A stretch of DNA of 64,000 nucleotides from Oscheius onirici (lineage: Eukaryota > Nematoda > Chromadorea > Rhabditida > Rhabditidae). Positions 27,230 to 39,331 of this stretch are shown one piece after another (positions within the stretch are counted from its first letter, which is position 1; the number at the start of each line of letters is the position of its first letter). A model generated the notes under the pieces. That model was given only the letters and a program-made list of their open reading frames with translations, was not told the DNA's origin and did not search any database. The stretch spans positions 5,208,001-5,272,000 of the forward strand of contig OW051471.1 in NCBI GenBank assembly GCA_932521025.1, in the 5' to 3' direction. The position numbers were made by a program, and so were the translations under genes.

Positions 27230-30200
27230 ATGAGTCCTTTTCTTCTACTTTTCCTGGTCACAAGTTCCTTGGCTGAGCATGCAGTCATCACGCCTCAGAA
27301 CTCGAGCGAGACGGTCATCCGATGTCCCGTTGCCGAGAACTTCATTCAGGTATGCCTGACTACTAGTCGTTTTTCGTTCTCATTAAGCCTTCTCTGGGAC
27401 TGACAGCTCGAACGCAGACTAATCCTACGCATTTCAGACTCATATGGCTCCTGACTTTGAGTCACCACAGCTGGTCAGAAGGTTAGATTGGTTCCATAAC
27501 GAAGACGGCTTGGTGGCCAGCTACCAACAGGTGAGTGCTGATAATTGCTCCGTTTCCGCCCATCACTCATTTCGCTTTCGCTCCTAACTCACACTCATCA
27601 ATTATTCTTCCAATGAAGTAGATTCTCGCCCATCCGCCTCCTTTTGCTGTTTTCGAAGTCGTGGGCCTAATCCCCGGTTGGATCAACTGGTAACTGGCGA
27701 GGATACATTAGGACCCGAAGGTGGCTCTAATGCGGACACTCGTGGCCAATCACAAATACTATTTCCTCCGTTTATTTGCGCTCCTGGAATGGCCAATGCC
27801 ATGAGAGCAGTACACTTCGGTCGGGATAGTCCAAGACATTCATTAGCCATATGGGATGGGTAATTGGTCTGACATTGATGACCAACCAGCTGATGGATCG
27901 TCTCCTCGTTCCCACGAAAAAAGAACAGTTCAATAGGTTGTATGCGCATCTGCTGTCTAGGTGTGAGTCGGCTACTGTCAATAGCCTTATTTGTCCTATG
28001 CTAATCAGGGTCGTCACCGGAAACCGTGTCTTGACCCCTGTCGGCTTACAATTAGCAAAGAACAAGAGGATCTGTTCTTCTTTAAATAGTTAGTAGACGA
28101 TTCGTGTTGGCAATTTACTCTTAAAAGTATGCCGATCATGTACTTTTCGCAGAATAATGGCTTAGTGTGTGGCTCCAATTACGCTGAAAGGCTCTCGTTA
28201 CAGCTGAGAGACAATCCGGATGCCCATACTGTCCAGAGTCTAATTAGGTACTTGACTCCATCTGTCCATTGGCCACCTGCAGATACTCCTTTTACCAAAC
28301 GGAATAGATGGAAAGAGTCCCTTGTGAAATGCTCTGATGCTATCTCAGTAGTTACGCAACGACCAGATGGTCATTGTGAATTCTCCGCTTCCTCTAGAGT
28401 CGACAATTAGGGCTTCGAACCGAGATATACATCTTTCAGAATGTAGTAGCCGACGCCTCGAGACAATGGTGGGTAGCTGATAGTCGCTTCGAACTGCAAA
28501 GACCCTTCTATTCTCTGAAGTTGTCTCCAGTTCTATCAGGAGATGCTGGAATCTACCGCTGTCGTCTGGAGACGGATCCGCTCTTCACCCTCTCTTCAAC
28601 GACATCTCATATGGAACTGAATGTTCTGGGTAGGTTGTTATCTATTCGGAATGCAAAGAGAGAGGCTGCTTGTCGTAGTAATTGTCTTGAACGGCAGTCA
28701 TTTCTTGGCTCTGATGGATGGCCTGACTCAGTCGATCCTATCTCCCCAATTGAAGCTGCTAATCACGGTTCAATGGTTAACCTTTAACGGACGAATGAAC
28801 CGAACGGAGGAGCTGGAGGAGGCTACTAATTGCTTCCAAAGGAGTCCGTGGAAATGGACTCAATCAAGTTATTGCGATTATTCGATTGTCCAGACCTAAA
28901 TTGACAAGATCCAACACCTAACTCTCCGGAGACTTGTTTGGACTTGTCAAGACTTTGCTCTTTTGGAAAAGCCATTCGATTGACAATGCTCAAGGCTGGA
29001 ACGTCAAAGAGCCATGTCCCTTGCTGCCAATCCGAGTCGATCAGGAAGAATTACGCCGGCTACAGGACCGTTCTTTCCGTGAGCAGCGCCACTCTGGCCA
29101 AGTTGGCTGCCTGCTTGAAATTGTTCGGATGTTCCACGAAGACGACGAAGATTCGAGAGGAGATGAGCGAAGAAGAGACCCGTCACGCGCTGTTCGAGTT
29201 CTTGGTGGATTGTGGACAGAGGAAGCTTCAGAGAATTGAACAGATGATCGAGAAGCTTGAGAAGAAGGTGAAGAGTCTGGAGCAGGCTGCCCATGTCAAC
29301 GAGAAACGCACAAAGAAACGCATTTCGAGAGGATTTCAATTGCTGCCGAAAGAGATCAAAGAACTGAGTCGCGACATTGATCAGATCAGTAAACTGCAGA
29401 AACTCGCCGAGGCAAATAAATAGATCAAGAATAAAGTCTTTTAGTTCGACCTTCTCCACCATCTTTTCCGGAAATCACTGCCGTCACAAATCGATCAGTT
29501 ACTCTCAGTTGGACTCATTCTTCTGCCCGTGCTCATCGTCCAATCATACGATATTCCATCAGTGTGAGGTAGTTCTTCTCGTATTTGATAGACTACACGG
29601 TCTGTTTCTAGACTACTAGCAGATGGAAGCAGATTCATCATCCCGGCTCCCAGCAATGGCACATCAATTCAAGTCGATGCTCTATCTCCATTCTCGCTTT
29701 ACAGCTTTGCTGTAAGGGCGGAAAACGCAGCTGGTCTCAGTGATTTTGGGCCCGAGAAAACTCAGAGGACTCTGGGAGAGCCGCCGACGTATCCTCCAAG
29801 AATTGTCGGGGTCACGAACGGGAGTGATGGCTGTGTAGCTGTCAGTGTGGAGAAACCTTTCCACATGCATGGACAAATTCAAAACTATTTTGTCTCTTTG
29901 GCTGGAGAGGGCTTGAAACCGGCCAGTGAGAGGTAATTATACCTTTTTTTCTAAACAATGTTTTCTATAGGTTTGGAAGGGGCTCAGGCCCACTGACCAT
30001 CTGTGGTCTACAGCCACAAACGGCCTATACCATCTCAATAACAGGTCAAACAGAGTTTGGAATTTCTCCGCCTGCTCAACACACCTTTCACACTGATCTA
30101 TCAGGTAGCACATTTTAGTTTGTCCAGTAGTCCTTTTCAGTTCCTCAAACAGCTCCGACCAATGTAACCGTACAGCCTTTGGTAGGAACACCGAAACTGT

Positions 30201-33200
30201 TAGTTAGATGGCGCCCGCCGGAAAGAAGTCAGGACATTGTGATGTACAACGTGTATCATAAGGCTCAAGGACAGAACAAGTGGAAAGTCGAACGACTTCC
30301 AATAAGCGGAAAGAGTTTGCTCAAGCACGAAGTAATTGGCCTAAGTGAGTGCTTTATTTGATAGATTAGTATTTCTTCAGATCCAAGAACAGTCTATTCA
30401 ATCCGTTTATCTGCCGTTTCTTCAAAAGGAGAAGGTCCTCGAAGTGCCGAACACATAATTGCCACTGACATAACCAGTAGGTTCAGTGTGTTCCAGACAA
30501 CGGAGTTTCAGTTCCTCCGGCTGTCGAAATAGAGAAAATTTCCTACGATTGTCACGAAGGTGTTTTCATTCAATGGACACCAATTCCCGGTCGACCAGAA
30601 TACAAAGTAGAAATTGGAAATCAATCGAGTACTCTCTCCTACAACACGAGTCAGACAAGTGTACGAAGCAAACTTTGTTCTGAGGAAATATATTTTTTGT
30701 AGATTCAACTGAACCATCTACTGCTGAACCAAGAGTATTCCATCCGTGTGGCTGCGGTCCAAAGAAGTAAAGTGGACAACGTGACTCATCTTCCAGGACA
30801 ATGGGGAATGGAACAGCGTTTCGTCTTATCTAGTTAGCCACAATTTGAACTAGTTACGATACATTTCTAGACGGCTGTAAATATCAGTCTTCACTCTGTT
30901 CTTCGTCTGGTGCCAAATGCCAGCCGTTGGTAGCATCTGTCCCTGTTAGAAGTTTCCCTCTCTTCCTCTTCCTGGTCGCTCTCGGCATATTCCTCATACT
31001 CTGTCTATTCGTGTTCTTCTTTCTCAAGGGGTTCGTTTTTCACATATCTGTCTCCAGTTTACCATACCTTTCAGACATTGCTTGGACGTGAAAGCTCTAC
31101 TGAAGAAGAAGGAAAAGTGTGTTTACCTAGACGAAATCACCCCTCTTGTTTATGGTAAATTAGTCTTTACAATAGCAAACTTCGGTTGCAGATTCGGCTG
31201 GATTCGAAGATATTCCAGTCGAACTCTTCTACGGATACTGCTTGGACTTGGCCAAAAATGGGTGAGTCGACCAAAACAGAAGAATTCATTTAAATTATCA
31301 AATACAAATATTTGCCAAATTTCAGAAATTCCAAGTATAAGCTGCAGTTCGAGCAGATAACCCAGATGACTGATGGAATAATGTCTGAGACGGACAGTTT
31401 GGACAAAAACCTGGACAAGAACCGCTATCTGAACATCGGAGCAATTGACTCGTCCCGAGTGCGACTCCATTCGGCCGACCAGGACTACATTAATGCCAGC
31501 TGGATCGACGTGGGTTTCAATTTGGATAATCCGCTAATAGCCGGCCACCTAGTGGGCTAGCCATTAATTTTTGAAGACAGAATAGCTGAAAGAGATTTCA
31601 GTCGTGTGACAAGAAGGCCATGTACATTGCCACTCAAGCTCCGATGCCCAATACGTTCGCAGATTTGTGAGTTTGAACATGATAAAATGACAGAATGATT
31701 TTAGCTGGACAATGATTTGGCAGGAACGATCGAATGTGATTGTCGTCATAACGAATTTGGTCGAAGATGGAAGAGTACGTGTTACCAGTTCTTCGACTAG
31801 AATCCTTCCAGAGAAAGTGTGACCAATATTGGCCGAGTTCTACAACCAGTCCTCAATCTCACGGTTCCTATCAAGTGTCTCTAGTTAGTGAGACGAACAA
31901 CGCCTACTTCTCTCACCGACTGCTCAGCCTCAAAATAGTCAAATGTGTGCCTCCTGTAAGTTCCCTACTCTTTTTGACCTAAACTATTCATTATTTATTT
32001 TTTTAGACGGAAAGACGAGTACATCAACTTCATTTTCACGGATGGCCAGATCACGGAGTTCCCGATTCAGTTTTACCTTTGCTCAATTTCATGCATTTCG
32101 TCTCGGATATTCACACAACGGGTCCTATCGTAGTTCATTGCAGGTACTCTACCCTCTGTCTCTCCTCATTTTCTCTGTTCAGTGCTGGAGTAGGTCGATC
32201 AGGATCTTTCATTCTAGTCGATAGTATGCGTCGTCACTTGACCATTCAAAGGAAGCTGAATCTGATGGGTCATCTGGTTCATATGAGGCGACAGCGAGAG
32301 AAACTCGTTCAGACTGTGGTTAGTAGAATTACTAACGAGAAACTTTTCCACATCAGGAACAGTACATCTTCTGCCATGAGGCAGTCAGTCAACTGATCCG
32401 ACACGGCATCACACGAGTACACGTCGATCTCTTTCAGGTTTTTCTAGCGTTACTTGTAAGAATAATATTTCCAGAGGTACATAGACTACCTGGGCGAAGA
32501 GAATGCTAATGGAAAGACGCGGCTCGAGATGCAGTATGAGGTGGGAAAAAAATCTTTCTTTACTAAAGTGCACTGGTGTCCGTCCGTCTGTCTGTCGTGG
32601 TGTCCGCACAGTTGTCGAGACTAGCGTGACATGTCAAGTTTTGTCATGCTAATCTTTTATCGAACAAGTTTTTGAGGGGGATAGCGTCTGCTTGTGAGGA
32701 ATTTCGTAGAACAACCGAGAGAGGCTCAATAATAGCATGCCACCAAAATACGGAGGCTGTGCAAGCTGCCGTAGACTGCTGGAAATATCAATAAAGGGTA
32801 TTTAGGAGCTGTACAAGTGTAAACATCGACCACATTGTTCTCTGCCAGAAGAGTACATTGTCTTGCCCGGCTATCATCGTCGGGAAGAGTTTATAGTTGC
32901 CAGTTGGCCCCAGGAGAATGAGCAGCTGTGGGAGTTGATCTGGAAACGGAGCTGTCAGACTGTGGTTCTGTTAGGAGACAACTCGTACTGGATTCATCTG
33001 GAGAATGTCGGAGAAATGACCATCCAATACGAGGAACAGTTCGTCGTGTTACAAAACAACGAGAAACAGCTCTGTGTCAAGATCATTCTCCTCGATCCCA
33101 CCGTTTTGGAAACCAATTTCTGGGAAGAAGTCGAACGATTACAAAAGAAGATTCAAACTTATCACGACGGTCCTTTGCTCATTCTCAATCCACTCCAAAA

Positions 33201-33528
33201 ACTTCACACTGTAAGACTATTTTGTTATAAAAAGCCACTCAATGTTTAGACGTCATCTCTTTCCCGGAATGGCGGAATAGTCACAACAACTCTTGCCAAC
33301 GGTTCTCCCCTCAGTCAGACTCTTTCTCTTCCTTGTTTGATTCGGAGCACCTCTCCCTCATTAGCATACTGCATGTGTGCTCTCACTGCACTTGCCTGCG
33401 AACTCGAATCCACGGGTTGTCTCGATGTCGTCTCCATCATTTCCTCTTACCATTGTCTTTGGCAGCTACGTGATATAGAATTCATATATGATCAGCTCAC
33501 TATTTTAGTAGGGGGAAGTCGGGTATAA
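27230..33528 (+). CDS. receptor-type protein tyrosine phosphatase, Ig + FN3 repeats + D1/D2 (clr-1-like)
   Basis: Single-pass receptor phosphatase. Signal peptide [19 protein letters not shown]; one Ig domain ([26 protein letters not shown]); four FN3 domains between 29445 and 30840 ([19 protein letters not shown] first); membrane segment [20 protein letters not shown]; then D1 with [28 protein letters not shown] loop [11 protein letters not shown]-loop [13 protein letters not shown] and [13 protein letters not shown], all intact. D2 (from about 32800: [18 protein letters not shown]) lacks a Cys-x5-Arg loop and is probably a regulatory pseudophosphatase. One Ig plus FN3 is the layout of C. 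elegans CLR-1, which limits FGF-receptor signalling. The start avoids the ATG at 27213, which stops after six codons. The joint between D1 and D2 (32540-32803) is unresolved. Confidence 0.88.
27531..28439. other. 0.9-kb intron of the receptor phosphatase, content unexplained
   Basis: Far longer than the roughly 40-60 base introns usual here, bounded by CAG|GTGAGTGC and ATCTTTCAG. It contains open frames of 80-97 codons on both strands (27851-28093 and 28129-28410 on plus; 27772-28065 on minus), none with family similarity or splice support that I can recognise. Confidence 0.5.
28986..29423 (+). CDS. intronless coiled-coil protein nested in a receptor-phosphatase intron
   Basis: Not recognised. 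A 145-codon frame from ATG 28986 to TAG, entirely within the host intron 28630-29444 and on the same strand. It starts [18 protein letters not shown], has a middle with alternating Ala/Leu and two Cys ([11 protein letters not shown]), then a heptad-rich helix ([20 protein letters not shown]) and a basic-acidic tail ([11 protein letters not shown]; ending LQKLAEANK). A consensus AATAAA lies at 29430-29435, just before the host acceptor TTTTAG. Codon choice is GC-richer than the host's. It could be a retroposed nested gene. An alternative last exon of the host is less likely, because the frame does not continue from the host donor through a visible acceptor. Confidence 0.55.
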   Translation: MLKAGTSKSHVPCCQSESIRKNYAGYRTVLSVSSATLAKLAACLKLFGCSTKTTKIREEMSEEETRHALFEFLVDCGQRKLQRIEQMIEKLEKKVKSLEQAAHVNEKRTKKRISRGFQLLPKEIKELSRDIDQISKLQKLAEANK

Positions 33529-33660
33529 ACCTCTGCATAAGAATAAATATTTATATGATTAAAACAAATAAATACAACCCCGAAAACCCGGGTTAAAGTC
33601 TAGGGCAAAGACCCATTGCACAGATGATATCACAGAATAAAAGTAAAGCATATTTGACAA

Positions 33661-34996
33661 TTACGATTCGTCTTCGTCGTGGCCATTTGTCGACATTAAA
33701 GGACGAGTGTCCGTCGACTTGTTGCCCAGACTGACAACTCGCTTTTTGTTGCTCATTTCCAGCCATTTCACGTAGGTGTAAGCAGCGGATCCGAGAAGAA
33801 CGATAGCATTACTAGCCCACCTGAATATCAAATTGAATGTTTAAATGAAAAAAAAGAAACATACCACATGATCGTCTTGATTTCCTGCCACCACGTAACT
33901 GCCATAACTGTCTGGGCAGCAGCTTTTGCCGTTCCAGAAATATTATGCGTCAGCGGAGAGGTTGCCTGTAAGAAATGTACAAAATTAATTCAGATCGACC
34001 AACCTGAATCTGCCAACCAGTCACATACCCCATCATAAATCCAAAGACGCCTGAAAGAGTCATAAGAAGCCAGAAAGTCGTATTGAACAGCTTAGGGAAA
34101 TACAGAATTTCACTGAATTCGCCGCTAAAAATAGTTTCAGAATACGTTTAGAATTTAAAACCTAAAGAGCATGAGAGGGAGGAAGAGGAAGACGGCGTTG
34201 AGGTTGTTGTACATGGTAAGACGCCAAATGGAGTCACCGACGGAACCGAGAGATCGTTGGGTGAAAATGGCATTCAAGGCTACACACAGCGAGGCTAGAA
34301 CACCGTAGATGACACCTGAATTTTGTAGAAGAATGCAAAGGAAGAACAAACCAGTAACAGACAAAGATCCGACGGCGTCCTCTTGATCAACTCCAAGGAA
34401 AAATCCAAAAATAATGAGAAAACAACATGCCATGGCTTTCATCGATGTGGTCTGACCAAGAATCAGATAGGAACATATCTGGAAAAAGATGTTTCGGAAA
34501 ATAACAAACGGATATTAACATACCACGTTGAAGACGGTTGTGAGACTTCTTCCGACATAGTAAAAGGACACTCCGACATATTTTAAACAAAGGTTGTTGA
34601 AGGCGATCATGGCCACAAAGACAATAGAAAGCGGCAGTACCTTTAAATTAGGTAAACATTTGAGAAAAAAACGAACCTCACGACTGATCTTCTGGTCCAG
34701 ACTCATTTGAGGAAACGAGATGGACTGCGGGAAGGACTTGGAGAAAGCAGAAAGGCCGAAACACAGAGCGACAGTAACTACACATTGATACCAGGTGACG
34801 AACAACGGAGCGTCGAGTTTCAGGTCTTTACTGCTCAGCAGATATTTGTTCAAAAATACCAGACCTATAGAAAAGACCCTAGAATCAATTTAATAGAAAA
34901 AAATACTAGGGACTAACCAGTATGCAGATACGGCAGTTACAACTTTGAGAACTTTGCTCTGTGACGTCGATTCCTTCTCTTCTTCCCTAACCGCCA
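33661..34996 (-). CDS. GDP-fucose transporter (SLC35C1 family)
   Basis: Golgi nucleotide-sugar antiporter importing GDP-fucose. About ten hydrophobic helices; the family start reads [23 protein letters not shown]. Then come [19 protein letters not shown], the SLC35C signature [34 protein letters not shown], and [24 protein letters not shown], ending in a polar acidic tail ([16 protein letters not shown]). ATG 34996 sits two bases after a TTTTTTCAG acceptor. It lies about 290 bases downstream of the rbm-22 stop on the same strand, so it may be the last gene of a hars-1/rbm-22 cluster. Confidence 0.92.
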
Positions 34997-35283
34997 TTTC
35001 TGAAAAAAAAATAGTAGAGGAGAAAGAGCGGAAGCCGTTTCCAAGGGCAGAATAGTGAAATGCCACGCGGGTGGTGCGTGTCGTCCCGAAAGGAACCTTA
35101 TTTGCACTCCCGCCGATCTAATCGTGCTGACTGATCATATTTCAGATAAAAATTGGTGAGACAAGCCGCAATATATTTGAGACACGAAAATTGATCGAAG
35201 TTTATTGGAGGACCAAAATACCAGATGAAATGTGATCGCATTTACTGGAGATCTACAAAACGGAACAATAATAACAGGGGATT

Positions 35284-36791
35284 TCAGTCGACATAATCGC
35301 CCTTCATGCCGAGACGAGAAGGGTCTTGGCTGGGATAGTACATTTTTGGTCCGCTTGAAGTAGAGGCTGAATAATGTTTTGAGATTCAGCTGATCCAAAA
35401 ATACCTTCAGAGGACGAATTCCCGCCACGACGAAAAGCTGGAACCACGAGAGCAGATGGTCCGCCATACGTTGGAGGAGCAGGAGGCAACGGCATTCCAG
35501 ATGGACCATCAAACCGAGCACGTTTAGTGCTAGAAGGAGCCATATCTTCCGGTACAGGACACGCTAAATGAAACATTGTTGTAGGAAAATTTATAAACGA
35601 ACGATTGGGAATCGAGGGAACAGGATCCATAGGGCGATTCGAAAGTTCAGCAGACTTCTGTGCTTGTGGCTGACCCCAGCGAATGGCAACATTTTGGCCC
35701 TAAATGCATTTTTTAAAGTGTTCGAACAACATTCTAACCTTGAGATTCAGCTTCTTGAAGGATCGTTCAGCAGCGATCTCGGCAGCTTCGCGTGTGGTGA
35801 AAGTAATGAAAGCACATTGTTTGGCTTCAAGAAGACGTAGATCGCGAATGTCTCCGAACTGATAGAAGTGATCGCGGAGATCTTTCTCCGAAATGAGACC
35901 AGCAGATCCCAAATTTCCAAGATACAGTGTGGTCACAGATGAATCCACAGGTGGCTCAAGAGTGGGCAAAGCCTTAGCTCTGTTCAAGATTTTCTCAGCC
36001 ACAGGATCGTTTGTTCCGTAGTATCTGTCCCGAATGTTCTGGTTAGAAAGTGGATCGTCTGGATCAGTTGGTTTTTCGTGTCTAAAAGATTTTTAGTACG
36101 GACTTTCAATGGTCAAGTTACCTGTATGGACATTCTTCTCCACGCTTACATTCTCCTTTCACGAAGAAGGAACAAATGTGTGGAGCATTTCGCTTGTAAT
36201 AAGGAGCAGTTCTTGCCATCTTTTTCAGCATTTCGTGTCCAGCCGAGTTAACAGAAGCGGTCAGAGCTGCTATCGGATTGTTGGGATCACCATCAGCCAA
36301 TTGTCTAAAAATGATGTTTTTGTCAAAAAAGACATCCTACCTCTCCACATTTTGAAGGTAAAAGTCACGATTGACACCTTGGCGAGGAAGCGTGTCTGCC
36401 ACTTTTAGTGCCTCATCACGAACTTGAACAGGCAGTCCTAAAATAAGATTATTTATGCAAGGATATAGAAAACGTACCATATTCCAAATCAAACATGCAA
36501 GTTTGACAGACGTTCTTCACTTTCGAACAGGTCTGACAGAGCTCGGTGCTCTTGTAACGGGCTCCCTTTCCAGGCTGCCAACGGAAAGTGGTGAACGGAC
36601 GCTCACAAATCTTGCACTCTTTTCCGAACTTGTCTTTCATCTAAAGTGCTTTGCTATGAATGAGATGAAGAAAAACTGACCATCCGAAGATATGGATTGT
36701 TGCCGAGACACGTTTGACAAAGGATCGGAAAATCCGAATCCTCCCAGTTTACTCGATTGTATTGCGAATAAGACGACTTTGACATGGACAT
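35284..36791 (-). CDS. rbm-22: pre-mRNA-splicing factor RBM22 (Cwc2)
   Basis: Spliceosomal protein contacting the U6 snRNA catalytic region. The N-terminal torso has paired Cys motifs ([55 protein letters not shown]), then a CCCH finger ([21 protein letters not shown]), [16 protein letters not shown], and an RRM ([32 protein letters not shown]). The Pro-rich tail, read through a 39-base intron near 35345-35385, ends [14 protein letters not shown], like human YPSQDPQRMG. Start 36791 follows a CGATTCAG acceptor 14 bases upstream. It is 203 bases from the hars-1 stop. Confidence 0.94.
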
Positions 36792-36994
36792 CTTGACGCT
36801 TGGAACTGAATCGACAATAAAATAGAAACTTGTGAAAGCAAAAGATATGTTGTTGAATCAAATCAATGGAACGAAGAACGATAGAAATAATAAACCTTAT
36901 TTTCAGCAACAATCAAGGCAACAGGAACAATTAACTGCGTAAATTCGAATATAAAAACCCAAAAGCGAACAATTGCTTATCGATTAGAGCAGAT

Positions 36995-38827
36995 TTACGA
37001 AGATTGGTCGAGCGCAGACCGTAGAACTGTAGGAAGATCGACCATCGGCACCTCACGTTCTTCTTTAGAAACAACGTTTTTCAATTTGACGACTTTGGCT
37101 GCCAATTCGCTCTCTCCAATAATGACGGCAAACGGAATCAGTCGTTCTTCGGCGTATTGTATTTGGTTCAGGAACTTGGGATTGCTCTTCAAAAATTCGG
37201 CCACCTAAAATAAAAGACTGTGTACGGACAGGCAAGACGATTACCCGGAAGTTTGAATTTCTCAGAGATTCTGCGATCTTCCTTCTTTCGTCCAAAAGAC
37301 CTTTTTGAGCGGTAATAACAATCACATCCGTGTCGGTTGTACGAATGGTTTTACCATTGACCTGAAACTCACTTGTTATTTTTCTAAACAAAACTTATAC
37401 CTGACTAAGGGCGTCTTTGATTGCAAATAAACGCTCAATACCGAAAGAAATTCCGCAACAGGGCACTTTCGACTTCGGAACGAAAGAAGCGACAAGACCG
37501 TCATAACGTCCGCCAGCAGCTACAGAACCAACGCCGACCGGAAGAGATTCGCCCTTTTCTCCTTTTTCGGGAGCAACTCCTTCGAGGGCATCTAAAGGAA
37601 CATTTAGAAAAGAATAAAACGTGAGCTCACTTGGAATGACAGCTTCGTAAATGACACCGGTATAATAATCTAGACCACGTGCAAGTGAGGGGTCAAAACG
37701 AACTGAACTGACTTGCACATCCTCGCAAAGTTTGACAAGAAGCTAAAAGGTACACATAAAATTTAGAGAATGATGCAAACCTTCAGCTCGGCAACTCCCG
37801 TTTTGAACTTTTCGTTGGTGGCTAGCTCCGGGATAACGAGCAGTTTCTCAAGTAGTACCAGATTGTTCAGCGTTGGATTGAATTCCTTGAAGCGGACAAA
37901 TTCTCCCAACTTTTGTGCAGCCTCACGGGATATGTTTTTGGTGTTAACAAGCTCTTCTTCGATCTGTAACGAAGGCCAATAAATTATTTTCACAAAAATA
38001 AACCTCAATCCACGGCTGTTTATCCAATTTGTCGACTGAAGAGCAGATGGTTTTGATTTGCTTCTCTTGGCCGATGGCGGCGACCATAGTTTCGAGTATG
38101 AAGCGGTGATTTACCTGTAAATCACTACTATTTAAAAAGTGGAGATGGGGACACCTTGATGATGAATTCTCCTACATCCAGCTTGGAAAGAACTTTGTGG
38201 GCAATGAGAAGGCACTCACTCTCAGGAAGCATCGAGTCATACTGCCCGGCAATATCGTAATCCTGAGAAACTGGATATTTGACTAAACGAATTGCCTACG
38301 CATTGGAAGAATTCTCTGTAACGGCCTCTGGTCATCACAGGTTGGTCACGACGGTAAACTTTTCCAATGTGGTATCGTTTGATAGCATTGACTTTGTTCA
38401 TAGCACAATATCGAGCAAAAGGAACCTAAAAAAGTTTGTCTAAAAATCTGAACAAACTGTGAGATCGTATCGCATCGAAAGAAGCTCTCCTCCTTGGTCA
38501 TCAAGATCATACACCAGCTTTCCTCCTTCTTCGCCGTACTTTCCCATCAAAATCTACAATAACTTATTTGCAGGTGAAATATAAGAAACAAACCTCGCGG
38601 CGCTCAAAAATAGGCGTGTCGATACTTTCGGCATCGAATTGTTCAAAAACCTCAGCAACAGTACCTAACACTTTTTTCCTAAGTGCCATATCTCGGGGAG
38701 TATAATCTCTTGTTCCTGAAATGCAGAAAATACAGAAGACTGGAACAGGAAAACCTTTAGCAGTTTTCAGGACCAGTTTGCCCGAGCCGCCTCCAGACTT
38801 CTCCTTTTTCTCAGCTGCGGCTGCCAT
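36995..38827 (-). CDS. hars-1: histidyl-tRNA synthetase
   Basis: Class II synthetase charging tRNA-His. N-terminal Lys/Gly-rich [18 protein letters not shown], then [18 protein letters not shown]. Motif 2 reads [12 protein letters not shown] and [13 protein letters not shown]. The histidine motifs are [18 protein letters not shown] and [11 protein letters not shown], and motif 3 is [13 protein letters not shown]. The anticodon-binding domain includes [20 protein letters not shown] and [21 protein letters not shown] 38827 lies 13 bases after TTTTCAG. A longer frame upstream (from 38953) encodes a hydrophobic stretch rather than a mitochondrial presequence and is not favoured, though an alternative start for a mitochondrial form is known in other animals. 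Confidence 0.94.
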
Positions 38828-38840
38828 TCTTTCCTTTATC

Positions 38841-39331
38841 TGAAAATTGATGTTCAAAAACATAAAAGAAAATGTTAAAAAAATAAAGAGAAATAGGCAC
38901 CCGGCGACCGCTGCGATGAGTATATACGACGGGATTATAAACGGATTGCGCACACCTTCGAATTAGCGAGGGAATCATCCTCTAAAACCAATTCTGAATT
39001 TTTATGAGAGAAGAAGTTGTGAGACGGAAACTTTATTGAAGACAAAGTTTTTACGACGTGACTACATTCGAAAGTTTCGGACTAAATCCACTGGTATCGG
39101 AGCAATGTGTTTTTGCACCACAGGTCGTGGAAGCAAAATGGTTTTGTGACAATATCAATCACGAAAAGTGAGGAAAACTGATGCGTCCAATTACAATGGA
39201 AATTTCAGCTTGTAAACGCAGTGCAGCGATATTTCAAAACTCCTTTACTTTATCAATTTTCTTCGTACCAGAGACGTGGTTTTTTTGTGGCTGTACATAT
39301 GTTGCAGTTAGAACTGTTTTTCAGTGTAAAC
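38841..39331. other. intergenic region upstream of hars-1
   Basis: Contains the probable promoter and spliced-leader region of hars-1 and ends at the transposon's left terminus. No other gene or repeat was seen. Confidence 0.4.

Noticed and set aside
38828-38953. N-terminal extension of HisRS as a mitochondrial presequence
   Set aside because: The frame encodes a hydrophobic stretch rather than a basic amphipathic leader and contains the probable trans-splice acceptor.
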